The notes under the pieces are model-generated. The model did not search any database. It was not told where the DNA came from and saw only the letters and a list, made by a program, of their open reading frames with translations. Shown one piece after another: positions 27,083 through 34,688 of a DNA stretch of 64,000 nt. The position numbers were made by a program, and so were the translations under genes. Positions within the stretch are counted from its first letter, which is position 1, and each line of letters starts with the position of its first letter. Origin of the DNA: Ancylobacter sp. IITR112 (GTDB lineage: Bacteria > Pseudomonadota > Alphaproteobacteria > Rhizobiales > Xanthobacteraceae); assembly GCF_041415945.1 (NCBI RefSeq), contig NZ_JBGCUS010000003.1:1-64000 (forward strand). The letters run 5' to 3'.

Positions 27083-28671
27083 ACCTCCACCGGGAAATGC
27101 GGCAAGGCGATCACCGGCTCGTCCGCCGGCGCGCTTGCCGGAAGCGCTGGCCTTGCCTGCAGATGAGCGCGCCGCGCGCGCAGCCTGCGGGCTTGTGTGG
27201 TGTCCCGGGTTGCCTGTTCGACCAGGGCACGCTGCGCAGCGATCGTCTGGAAGATCGTTTCCTCATCGATCTCCCGGCGGCCGCGCGCCCGCTGCACGCG
27301 CAGCGCCGCCTTCTGCTCCCACAGCGTGATGGCCGGGCGTCCAGGGTTGCGCGTGGGCGCCATCAGATAGTTCCCACCCAGCTTGACGAAGACCCGATGC
27401 AGATCCCGCGGATCGTACTTGACGAGAACCTTGTCGCTGCTCCGGCCGATCCAGGGGGCAAAGCCGTCCGACCAGTAGCAGATGTTGTTGATGTGGATGC
27501 CGGTTCGCCGCAGTACACGCGGCTCAAATGGTAGAAAGTCGATCAGGAAGGCGAGCGGATCGCGCACCTGCCGCGGAGGGCGCCCGGATATGGCCTCGTG
27601 CCAGGCCGCACCGGGCGGCCGGCCGATACCGCGGTGCAGATCGGAATGGTAGGCGATGATTTCCAGCGCCAGCCAGGCCTCGAGCTCGCGCATGGTCATC
27701 ACGGCGCGCGCCTCGGGATCATAGTCGCCGCGGTCCAGCACATTGGAAAAATGCGTGCCGGGCAGCAGATGGACCGCCCCCATCATCGTGCCGATCAGGC
27801 GCTCGACGTGCCCCCCGAAACGCGGTGTTCCCGGCGGACGGTAGGAGATGGCAATATTGTGGTCGTCGCAGCCCCTCTTGAAGGCGCGCGCGTGGAATTC
27901 AGCGCCGTTATCGACATGAATGCACTCGGGCAGGCCGCTCGTCGGCCAATCCAGCGAAATCCCCCGACCCTGCAGCCAGCGGGTCTTGTCGATGATCACG
28001 TGCGTCAAGCAAAGCGCCACCGACGTCACCGACGGCGCCTCCAGAGACAGGTAAAAGCCCAGCACCATCCGGGTACAGACATCGATCGCGATGGTGAGGA
28101 TCGGTCGACCGATCGGCTGCCTCTCGATCGGGTCGACCACCGTCACGTCGACCTTCGTATGATCGATCTGGACGATCTGCAGCGGATGCTGCGCTGAAAG
28201 CTCGCCGGGTAGTGCCAGGAACTGCGCGTCGGCCCGGGCCTTGCCCTCGCGACGGCGCGTCATAGCTTCCGTATCGAACGTCGCAAGGTATCCTTTCAGG
28301 CGTCTGATTGAGGGCGGCGCCAACTCGCTCACCCGGCAATCGGCCGAGATTCGCTTCCACAGGCGCGTCAACGTGGGCTTCTCGGGTGTGGCGTAGAATG
28401 TCGTGATGTTGCGGTCGACGATCGCCTTCAGGGCAGGATCAAAGGCGTCGATTCCGGCACGCCGCCCTGGCTTTCGACTAATGAGCGCAGTGGCGCGCTC
28501 CTCCGTCCGGTACCGCTTTAGCCACCGTAATAAGGTCGCGCGACTGACGGCAAGCTCCGCCATAGCGTCCGCGACATCAGCTGCACTCGGGCGTTGTGGC
28601 ATCCGTCGTAGAACATCTGCATACCTGAGCGCGTTCTGCCATTCCTGTTCGTCGAGCTGGTCGCGTTCCAT
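27073..28671 (-). CDS. tniA: TniA transposase (DDE, TnsB/Mu-like)
   Basis: A 532-residue transposase with N-terminal helix-turn-helix domains (VSRATLLRWLKRYRTEERA) and an integrase core. The catalytic acids are visible as Asp in VQIDHTKVDV, Asp in CIHVDNGAEFH and Glu in GGHVERLIGTMMG. A beta-barrel domain and a basic C terminus that would contact TniB follow. It is the first gene of the operon reading away from the right end of the element. Frame and length look intact, so the element may be active. Confidence 0.92.
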   Translation of the reverse strand: MERDQLDEQEWQNALRYADVLRRMPQRPSAADVADAMAELAVSRATLLRWLKRYRTEERATALISRKPGRRAGIDAFDPALKAIVDRNITTFYATPEKPTLTRLWKRISADCRVSELAPPSIRRLKGYLATFDTEAMTRRREGKARADAQFLALPGELSAQHPLQIVQIDHTKVDVTVVDPIERQPIGRPILTIAIDVCTRMVLGFYLSLEAPSVTSVALCLTHVIIDKTRWLQGRGISLDWPTSGLPECIHVDNGAEFHARAFKRGCDDHNIAISYRPPGTPRFGGHVERLIGTMMGAVHLLPGTHFSNVLDRGDYDPEARAVMTMRELEAWLALEIIAYHSDLHRGIGRPPGAAWHEAISGRPPRQVRDPLAFLIDFLPFEPRVLRRTGIHINNICYWSDGFAPWIGRSSDKVLVKYDPRDLHRVFVKLGGNYLMAPTRNPGRPAITLWEQKAALRVQRARGRREIDEETIFQTIAAQRALVEQATRDTTQARRLRARRAHLQARPALPASAPADEPVIALPHFPVEVWE

Positions 28672-28950
28672 GCCTATTCACGCGGATGGTCGATCAATCT
28701 AGTCTCACCATAACTGAATCGCGTGACGGTTCCGTCTCAGCAGATCCGACTCGGTCTCACAAATTCTGAATCGGCTAACCCATTGAAAATAAGCGATCGC
28801 CAGTCTCATGAAAAACCGTCGGCTGACACCCGCGAATGGCCATCGGCCGGGCCCAGGGCCGCGAGAATCCGCGTCCGCAGGTGTCGTGCATTTCATCACG
28901 GCATCGCGTATTAGGTAGAATATCGCCAATCAGGAACCTGGGCATAACGA

Positions 28951-29205
28951 ATGGCTCTGAGCATCAAGGATCCCGAGACGGAGCGCTTGGCGCGCGACCT
29001 CGCCGCGCGTACCGGCGAGACGATCACCGTCGCCACCCGCCGGGCGCTTGAAGAGCGCCTCCGCCGAGTGGGATCCAACGCCCGCAAGGCGGCCCTGCTG
29101 GAGGACCTGGCGGCGATCCAGCGGCGCTGGAACGCCCTGCCCGTCCTCGACACCCGCAGCCCCGACGAGATCATCGGCTACGACGAGAACGGGCTCCCCT
29201 CCTGA
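28951..29205 (+). CDS. vapB: VapB-type antitoxin
   Basis: An 84-residue protein of the Rv0623-like antitoxin family. The N-terminal [35 protein letters not shown] is the DNA-binding and dimer segment. The C-terminal [14 protein letters not shown] is the toxin-neutralising tail. It overlaps the PIN toxin gene by one base (TGATG). The pair is 3 bp upstream of the tyrosine recombinase gene. Confidence 0.88.
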   Translation: MALSIKDPETERLARDLAARTGETITVATRRALEERLRRVGSNARKAALLEDLAAIQRRWNALPVLDTRSPDEIIGYDENGLPS

Positions 29206-29591
29206 TGGTCATCGACACCTCCGTGCTCGCCGCGATCGCCTTCAACGAGCCGGAGGCGGCTCGCTTCCGCGCGCAGATCGCCGATGATCCCATACGGCTG
29301 ATCTCAGCCGCCACGGTCCTCGAGGCGGCGATGGTGATCGAGATCCGTCTTGGCGAGGCCGCCGGCGCCGATCTCGACCTGTTCCTGCACAAGGCCGAGG
29401 TCGAGATCGTTGCGGTGAGCACCGAGCATGCCGATCAGGCCCGCCGGGCCTGGCGCCGCTATGGCAAGGGTCGCCATCCGGCCGGCCTCAACTTCGGCGA
29501 CTGCTTCTCCTATGCCCTCGCCGCGCTCAGCGGCGAGCCGCTGCTATTCAAGGGGAATGACTTTTCACAGACGGACATCAAGGTGGCCTGA
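29205..29591 (+). CDS. vapC: VapC-type PIN-domain ribonuclease toxin
   Basis: A 128-residue PIN-domain protein with the conserved acids: Asp in [11 protein letters not shown], Glu in AATVLEAAMV, and Asp in NFGDCFSYALA. VapC toxins cleave RNA and are held by VapB. The gene seems intact. Together with vapB it could serve plasmid maintenance. Confidence 0.9.
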   Translation: MVIDTSVLAAIAFNEPEAARFRAQIADDPIRLISAATVLEAAMVIEIRLGEAAGADLDLFLHKAEVEIVAVSTEHADQARRAWRRYGKGRHPAGLNFGDCFSYALAALSGEPLLFKGNDFSQTDIKVA

Positions 29592-29593
29592 GG

Positions 29594-30661
29594 ATGACCG
29601 ACGGCGCCTCCACCGAACAACCGCTGGAAAACGGAACGCCGGCGCCGCCGGCCCTGGTCCCCTCCCCTGCCCTTCCCGCGCATTTGGAGCGGCTCACGGA
29701 GCGCGCGCGCGACTACGTCGATGCGGCGAGCTCGGCGAACACCCGCCGGGCCTACGGCTCCGACTGGAAGCACTTCTCGGCCTGGTGCCGTCGGCAAGGC
29801 CTTGAGGTTACCCCGCCCTCCCCTCAGGTCGTCGGCCTCTACATTACCGCCTGCGCCTCCGGCGCCGTTATCCCCGGGGGCAAGCCCAACGCGGTCTCGA
29901 CCATCGAGCGCCGGCTGTCGGCGATCGGGTGGCACTACACCCAGCGCGGCACGCCGCTCGACCGGAGCGATCGGCACATCGCCACCGTGCTCGCCGGCAT
30001 CCGCAACACCCACGCGTCCCCGCCCCGGCAGAAGGAAGCGGTGCTGCCCGAGGACGTCATCGCCATGCTCGAGACGCTGGATCGCGGCACGCTGAGGGGA
30101 TTGCGCGATCGCGCCATGCTGCTCATCGGCTTCGCCGGCGGCTTGCGGCGCTCCGAGATCGTCGCGCTCAATATTGGCCGCGATCAGACCGAGGACGGCC
30201 ACGGCTGGGTCGAGATCCTCGACAAGGGCATGCTGGTCAGCCTGCGCGGCAAGAATGGCTGGCGCGAGGTCGAGATCGGTCGCGGCTCCTCCGATTCAAC
30301 CTGCCCGGTCGTCGCGCTGCAGACCTGGCTCAGGCTGGCGAAGATCGGCCATGGGCCGCTGTTTCGCCGCGTGACCGGCCAGGGCAAGGACGTCGGTCCG
30401 GATCGTCTCACCGACCGGCAGGTCGCCCGCCTCGTCAAGCGTACCGCGCTCGCCGCCGGCGTGCGCGCCGATCTCAGCGAAGGCGAACGGGAGGAGAAGT
30501 TCGCGGGCCATTCGCTCCGAGCCGGCCTCGCGTCCTCGGCCGAGGTCGAGGAGCGCTTCGTGCAAAAGCAGCTGGGCCACGCCAGCGCGGAAATGACCCG
30601 GCGCTACCAGCGCCGGCGCGATCGCTTCCGGGTCAATCTTACCAAGGCCGCGGGCCTGTGA
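29594..30661 (+). CDS. tyrosine site-specific recombinase
   Basis: A 355-residue integrase of the XerC/phage type. It has an N-terminal SAM-like DNA-binding domain (SSANTRRAYGSDWKHFSAWC) and a catalytic domain with Arg in AGGLRRSEIVAL, the His-x-x-Arg box in GHSLRAGLAS, His in QLGHASAEMT and the nucleophile Tyr in RRYQRRRDR. It begins 2 bp after vapC. The nearby dif-like palindrome is its best candidate target, making this a likely multimer-resolution or integration enzyme. Its 3' end is duplicated at 32249-32356. Confidence 0.9.
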   Translation: MTDGASTEQPLENGTPAPPALVPSPALPAHLERLTERARDYVDAASSANTRRAYGSDWKHFSAWCRRQGLEVTPPSPQVVGLYITACASGAVIPGGKPNAVSTIERRLSAIGWHYTQRGTPLDRSDRHIATVLAGIRNTHASPPRQKEAVLPEDVIAMLETLDRGTLRGLRDRAMLLIGFAGGLRRSEIVALNIGRDQTEDGHGWVEILDKGMLVSLRGKNGWREVEIGRGSSDSTCPVVALQTWLRLAKIGHGPLFRRVTGQGKDVGPDRLTDRQVARLVKRTALAAGVRADLSEGEREEKFAGHSLRAGLASSAEVEERFVQKQLGHASAEMTRRYQRRRDRFRVNLTKAAGL

Positions 30662-30674
30662 TTTCCGGGCAAAC

Positions 30675-31880
30675 TCATTCGGGATAGGCGTCTGCGCCCG
30701 CCGATGTTGCACTCTTGAAAAGAATGAACCCCAACGGGTTGCCGGGCTCGCAGGTCGCATCGCTGCGGAGTCCCGCGACCCTGCCATTCACGCCACTGGT
30801 ATATTCCGCCACGACCTCACCGAATGTGTTGCGCTGAATTGCAACCTTCTGCCCGGCCGTGACCTCCTCATCCATCTGCACGAGGTGCTCAACAAAGCCG
30901 CCCTGGCTCGCGATAATCGGAAACGCGCTGTTGCCGACGAAGACATTGCTGTCCGCGGCGGTACGGCCCACGGGACCGGCGATGATCCCGTAGTTCTTGA
31001 GCACGTTCATCGTGCCCTCGACGAAAAGAGCGATCTTGTCGGGGTCGAGCTCGCGCGCGGCGCCGACTTCCGGCGTGAAACACGGGATGCCGACGTCGAC
31101 AAGCGCGTTGTGCAGGACGCTGGGATAGGCCGGATAGTCCCAGATCTGGCCGATCGGGTAAAGCTCCATCATTATCTTGACGTCCGGCAGGGTACGGTCG
31201 CCGATGTTGAATGCGGCAACCTTGAACCCCGTCGCTCCCGTGTGGAAATCGATGGCGAGATCAGAGTTCGGCTTCAGCAGCCTGTTGAAGAGCAACCCGG
31301 CGTGACGGCTGGCGGCGCTGATGCCGTTTTCGTTTCCCGGCCATTCTCGATTCATGTCGATCAGATCGATGCCTCTGCCCGAATTGGGCCAGCGGCGCTG
31401 CATGCTTTCGATGGCCGGTCGCGCAACGTCGAGGACGGCCATCACCGAACCCGACATCTCCTCGGGATTAAGCTGGTTCATCACCGTCTGAACCGTGTGT
31501 ATCGAGCTCATCTCGTCGCCGTGCACGCCGCTGACCAGCGTGATTCGTTTCCCTGGCCGCACTCCCTTGGCGACGATCACCGACACGTTCCAATGCTGAC
31601 CGGTGGGCATTTGCGCACCCTGGAAATACAGCAGGTGCTTCCTTCCGGGCCCGAGATCGCCGATGTCGAGCGTGCTGGCGACCAGCTTCCCCAGGATCAC
31701 GTCGCCGGTATAGACGGATCTCTTCAACCCGCTTGCTGCCGTCTCAGTGGAGGGCGCAGCGACATTCTGCGCTTTGGCCGGGCCGGCGCTGGCTGCGAGG
31801 ACAGCCGAAGCGCCGACCGTGGCAATAGACGCCCTCATGAAGTCGCGGCGATCGAGGGTGTCCTCGGGTTTGTCCGACAT
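30675..31880 (-). CDS. Tat-exported M14-family (aspartoacylase/desuccinylase-like) hydrolase
   Basis: A 401-residue protein starting at 31880, giving a twin-arginine signal (DRRDFMRASIATVG, then AASAGPAKA). The mature part resembles succinylglutamate desuccinylase/aspartoacylase-type zinc enzymes: His and Glu in VSGVHGDEMSS, Asn/Arg in IDMNREWPGNE and His in AIDFHTGATG. The substrate is unknown. It converges with the recombinase gene (13 bp apart). A degraded copy of its last codons seems to lie at about 32371-32430. Confidence 0.82.
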   Translation of the reverse strand: MSDKPEDTLDRRDFMRASIATVGASAVLAASAGPAKAQNVAAPSTETAASGLKRSVYTGDVILGKLVASTLDIGDLGPGRKHLLYFQGAQMPTGQHWNVSVIVAKGVRPGKRITLVSGVHGDEMSSIHTVQTVMNQLNPEEMSGSVMAVLDVARPAIESMQRRWPNSGRGIDLIDMNREWPGNENGISAASRHAGLLFNRLLKPNSDLAIDFHTGATGFKVAAFNIGDRTLPDVKIMMELYPIGQIWDYPAYPSVLHNALVDVGIPCFTPEVGAARELDPDKIALFVEGTMNVLKNYGIIAGPVGRTAADSNVFVGNSAFPIIASQGGFVEHLVQMDEEVTAGQKVAIQRNTFGEVVAEYTSGVNGRVAGLRSDATCEPGNPLGFILFKSATSAGADAYPE

Positions 31881-32248
31881 CCTGAATGTCCTTTGAAACA
31901 CAGCGGGCCGTAGCTGACCGCAGACCACTGTTTGGACCGCTGGAAGCTCGTTCGCAATTGTCGATGGCCGTGCTGCCCGCAATGTGAGGTTTGCTGCATG
32001 CGCCGATCCGGCGGCATCTTTGCGCGCAAGGCCTCCGAAATCGCCAAACCTCCAATGTCGTGCCGCGGCTCCTCCCCTGCCCCATCTCGGTCTATTTGCC
32101 CGAGCTCAGCATGGCGTACCGACATCTCAGTACCCAGATAGAGGCTCGCGTTTTCACTCTACCCGCCTCGCACGGCGGCATCCTGACATGCACCAAAATT
32201 CTTCGGGACCTCAGCGGCGGCAATGGTCGCGGTCATGGTCAATCTCCT
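31881..32248. other. spacer without recognisable gene
   Basis: The region upstream of the M14 hydrolase. Short frames exist on both strands but none is convincing. It may contain the promoter of the minus-strand hydrolase. Confidence 0.4.
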
Positions 32249-32356
32249 ATGTTCCGGGTGAAGCAGCTGAGCCGTGCCGCGGCCCAGATGATCCAGCGCT
32301 ACCAGCGCCGCCGTGATCGCTTACCCGTCAACCTTACCAAAGCGGCCGGGCTGTAA
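32249..32356 (+). pseudogene. duplicated 3' end of the tyrosine recombinase gene
   Basis: The reading RVKQLSRAAAQMIQRYQRRR, then DRLPVNLTKAAGL and a stop, parallels the recombinase end (VQKQLGHASAEMTRRYQRRR, DRFRVNLTKAAGL). The catalytic His of LGHAS is lost (LSRAA). Similarity continues about 30 bp past the stop, into what in the intact copy is the 3' end of the M14 gene (TCATTCGGGATAGGCGTC against TCATTTGGGATAAGCATC). So the junction of the two genes is present twice. Confidence 0.75.
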
Positions 32357-32433
32357 CTTTTCGTGGAAGTCATTTGGGATAAGCATCCACCCTCGGCGGT
32401 CGGTACTCTTCATGATCTCGAATGGAGAGTTTC

Positions 32434-32470
32434 TTGAGGTTGGAGCGACCTTGACATATACAAGCATATA
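32434..32470 (+). promoter_or_regulatory. promoter and tandem operator of the second vapBC pair
   Basis: TTGAGG (32434-32439), 17 bp, then TATACA (32457-32462) fits a housekeeping promoter. The repeat CATATACAAG-CATATACACA (10-bp period, about 32455-32474) covers the -10 element and would suit repression by the AbrB-type antitoxin. A GGAGG ribosome site at 32476-32480 precedes the ATG at 32488. Confidence 0.5.
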
Positions 32471-32487
32471 CACACGGAGGCGCACTT

Positions 32488-32742
32488 ATGGCCGAGCCAC
32501 ATCAATCCCCTGCCAAAGAGGTCCGGCTGTTTCGAAACAACCGCAGCCAAGCCGTTCGCATTCCCGTGGAGTTTGAACTGCCGGGCGACCGTGCACTGAT
32601 CAGCCGTGAGGGCGACAGGATCATCATCGAACCCGTGCGGCAGAGCACGGGCCTGCTGGCGCTGCTGGCGACATGGGAACCGCTCGACGAGGATTTTCCC
32701 ACGATGGGGGACACGCCGGTCGAACCGGAGGATATATTTTGA
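32488..32742 (+). CDS. vapB: AbrB/VagC-type antitoxin of a vapBC pair
   Basis: An 84-residue protein with a SpoVT-AbrB swapped-hairpin domain (VRLFRNNRSQAVRIPVEFEL, then RIIIEPVR) and an acidic C-terminal tail (EPLDEDFPTMGDTPVEPEDIF) that would neutralise the toxin. It has a good GGAGG ribosome site. Its stop overlaps the start of the PIN gene. Confidence 0.9.
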   Translation: MAEPHQSPAKEVRLFRNNRSQAVRIPVEFELPGDRALISREGDRIIIEPVRQSTGLLALLATWEPLDEDFPTMGDTPVEPEDIF

Positions 32743-33140
32743 CGCGCTATCTGCTGGATACGAACATCATCAGCGACATGGTGCGCAATCCAGCCGGCAA
32801 AGCTGTCCGACAGCTTCAGAAGGTCGGTGACGGTAACATCTGCACCAGCATCATCGTGGCCTGCGAATTGCGGTACGGTTGCGCCAAGAAGGGCTCGGCG
32901 AAGTTGCTGGGCAAGATCGAGGAGCTGTTGGCGACGATCCCGGTCCTGCCGTTGGAGGTCCCCGCAGATGGCGAATACGGCGGCATTTGCGCTGAGCTTG
33001 AGGCGGCAGGGCAGAGCATCGGCCACAACGACCTTCTGATTGCTGCGCACGCTTACACGTTAGGAACGATCTTGGTCACGGCCAACGTGGGCGAGTTCAG
33101 CCGAATCAGAGGCCTGAAGGTCGAGAATTGGCTCGGGTGA
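32739..33140 (+). CDS. vapC: VapC-type PIN-domain toxin
   Basis: A 133-residue PIN-domain ribonuclease of the VapC/FitB type. Conserved acids are Asp in YLLDTNIISDMV, Glu in VACELRYG, Asp in GHNDLLIAAHA and the later Asn/Glu in VTANVGEFSRI. I place the start at the TTG at 32739, overlapping the antitoxin stop (TTGA), because it gives MTRYLLDTN; the longer frame upstream reads through the antitoxin. Unrelated in antitoxin type to the vapBC at 28951. Confidence 0.88.
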   Translation: MTRYLLDTNIISDMVRNPAGKAVRQLQKVGDGNICTSIIVACELRYGCAKKGSAKLLGKIEELLATIPVLPLEVPADGEYGGICAELEAAGQSIGHNDLLIAAHAYTLGTILVTANVGEFSRIRGLKVENWLG

Positions 33141-33623
33141 TGCCCGGTCCTCTATGGCAAGGGGCTGGAAATGATGTAGCCGATCCATCTTCCTGACGTT
33201 GCCTCGGTAGAGGCTGTGCTGCGAGGCTTGTCGCCGGCGTCGGCGGTCTCCGATCTTGCTCCAGCGCTTTGTACTGCTATGAGCACCGCGGCGAACGTGA
33301 GATCGACTTCATCACCCGGCCGTTAAAGCAGCCGAGCGAACCATCATCACAGCCGATAAAACTCAGCGCTGTGCATGTGCTGATGGATCGCATCGCACGG
33401 ATCGACGCAGAGATCGATCTTCCGTTTGGATGGTTTATCGTGATGCAACTGGGTCGACCCGGAAGTCGGGCAAGCCATCGCGGCAGGTTTGCGTGCCGCT
33501 CGGGTCCGACTTCCAGATAGGGGCGCCGAGACGCTGCTGCGTTGGTCAGCCAAGCCCTACGATTTCTAGCACGACGCCGTCCCCGCATCGAAGGCGTTCG
33601 ATGGGTCACAACGATCGCCGACA
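33141..33623. other. spacer without recognisable gene
   Basis: About 480 bp. Open frames on both strands are Arg/Ser-rich and do not resemble known proteins. No repeats noted. Confidence 0.4.
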
Positions 33624-34511
33624 TCACCCGGTGATCTGCGCGTTCCAGTCTTCGGCTTCAGGCCAAAGGCGCAGGAATGCCGCTCCGGCGGTGGCAGCAA
33701 TTTCCCGCAGTCGTGCAGCGTAGACGTCGCCCTGATCGTTTGCATCGCACGCCGCCACCACCAGGGAGCCTGGACGAGCGGCGAGGGCTCGGATGAACTG
33801 GTCGGTGGCCGGCGCCCACCCTCCCCCGGTGCTGGCATAAATGGTGTCGACGCGACAGCCTTCGATTGCGGCGAGGCTCATTGCGTCGATCGCCGCCTCC
33901 GTGACACAAAGGCGCTGGGCCCCTTCTTCGCCCAGCCGAAATAGCGTCTTTGAGCCGCCAGCAGCGAAGCCCCGCCATTTCGGACCACGCTCCTCCCAGC
34001 CTACGACGCTGCCTGCAGCGTTTAGGTGTGCCGCCCACATCGACCCCTTCGGCCCTTCGCGCAGCCTGCCCGCCGCCACAGCTCTCTCAACGACCGCCGC
34101 GGGGATGCCGCGTGCTTCGGTTAGATAGGCCCACACGTCGGATCCGGAACTTGGAGGAGACCGATCGGCCCAACGCTTCGCAGGTGCGACACTGGCACTC
34201 CGGCGCGATCTGCGTTGCCATACCGGATCGCGCGGTACGAAGCCCACGAGCTCGTTGACAACCTGCATCGCACTCGGAAATCCATCGGCCCCGAGGTGCT
34301 GGGCAAGATCGTACACGTCGCCCTTGGCCTGTGACTTCGGATCGAACCAACCTCGGCCCTGATGGTTGACGATGATGATTTCGCCGTCCGCGCGTCGATA
34401 TTTAATCGAGCGGGGCGTGCTTTCTCGAACGTCGACTTTCCAGCCGTGGCTCTCCAGGAGGGCGGAGCAGGGCACTTTTTCCTTGATCTGATCTCGGTCG
34501 TTGTCAGCCAT
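33624..34511 (-). CDS. toprim-domain plasmid protein (DUF3991/Toprim-type)
   Basis: A 295-residue protein. The N-terminal part (IKEKVPCSALLESHGWKVD, YRRADGEIIIVNHQGRGWFDP) is the primase-like zinc-less domain seen before toprim modules. The C-terminal toprim domain shows Glu in LCVTEAAIDAMSLAAI and Asp in VVAACDANDQGD. Such proteins are common on plasmids and may help DNA priming or transfer, but the function is not established. It lies downstream of repC; two parS-like palindromes fall between them. Confidence 0.8.
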   Translation of the reverse strand: MADNDRDQIKEKVPCSALLESHGWKVDVRESTPRSIKYRRADGEIIIVNHQGRGWFDPKSQAKGDVYDLAQHLGADGFPSAMQVVNELVGFVPRDPVWQRRSRRSASVAPAKRWADRSPPSSGSDVWAYLTEARGIPAAVVERAVAAGRLREGPKGSMWAAHLNAAGSVVGWEERGPKWRGFAAGGSKTLFRLGEEGAQRLCVTEAAIDAMSLAAIEGCRVDTIYASTGGGWAPATDQFIRALAARPGSLVVAACDANDQGDVYAARLREIAATAGAAFLRLWPEAEDWNAQITG

Positions 34512-34549
34512 GAGGGAAGTCCTTTCCCTGGCGGTCGGCCAGCGACGCC

Positions 34550-34674
34550 GTTACAGCTGTTACCCCACCTCGCCAACCCATTGACGTCCCGTACGTTTCT
34601 TCCATTTTAGGATAGCCAGCCCGCTTGGAAGCCCCGCGGCGCCGCCGAGCTGGTCGACAAGTTACAGCTGTAAC
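34550..34674. promoter_or_regulatory. pair of parS-like palindromes downstream of repC
   Basis: GTTACAGCTGTAAC (34661-34674) is a perfect 14-bp palindrome. GTTACAGCTGTTAC (34550-34563) is a near-identical copy 111 bp away. The layout GTT-N-GC-N-AAC is close to the longer 16-bp palindromes used as parS by repABC plasmids, some of which lie downstream of repC. They could instead be operators for the toprim gene, whose start is at 34511. Confidence 0.5.
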
Positions 34675-34688
34675 CCCCATCGCACGGT

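Larger units (their letters stand above)
24783..28828. mobile_element. TniABQ transposon (Tn5053/Tn402/Tn7-related)
   Basis: The left end TGTCAGCAGACC (24783 on) and the complement of the right end TGTCAGCCGACG (28828 back) match for about 28 bp with few mismatches, and both start TGT as in this group. A TGAGAC core recurs as likely transposase sites: 24803, 24846 and (inverted) 24946 on the left, and 28803, 28754, 28734 and 28702 (as GTCTCA) on the right. The first site is 20 bp from each end. No target-site duplication is visible (ACGTT against CCCGC), so a flank may have been altered. There is no resolvase or cargo gene. Confidence 0.85.

Noticed and set aside
24783..28828. CRISPR-associated (CAST-type) transposon
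   Set aside because: TniA, TniB and TniQ are present, but there is no Cas gene, no repeat array, and the element is only 4 kb with no cargo.
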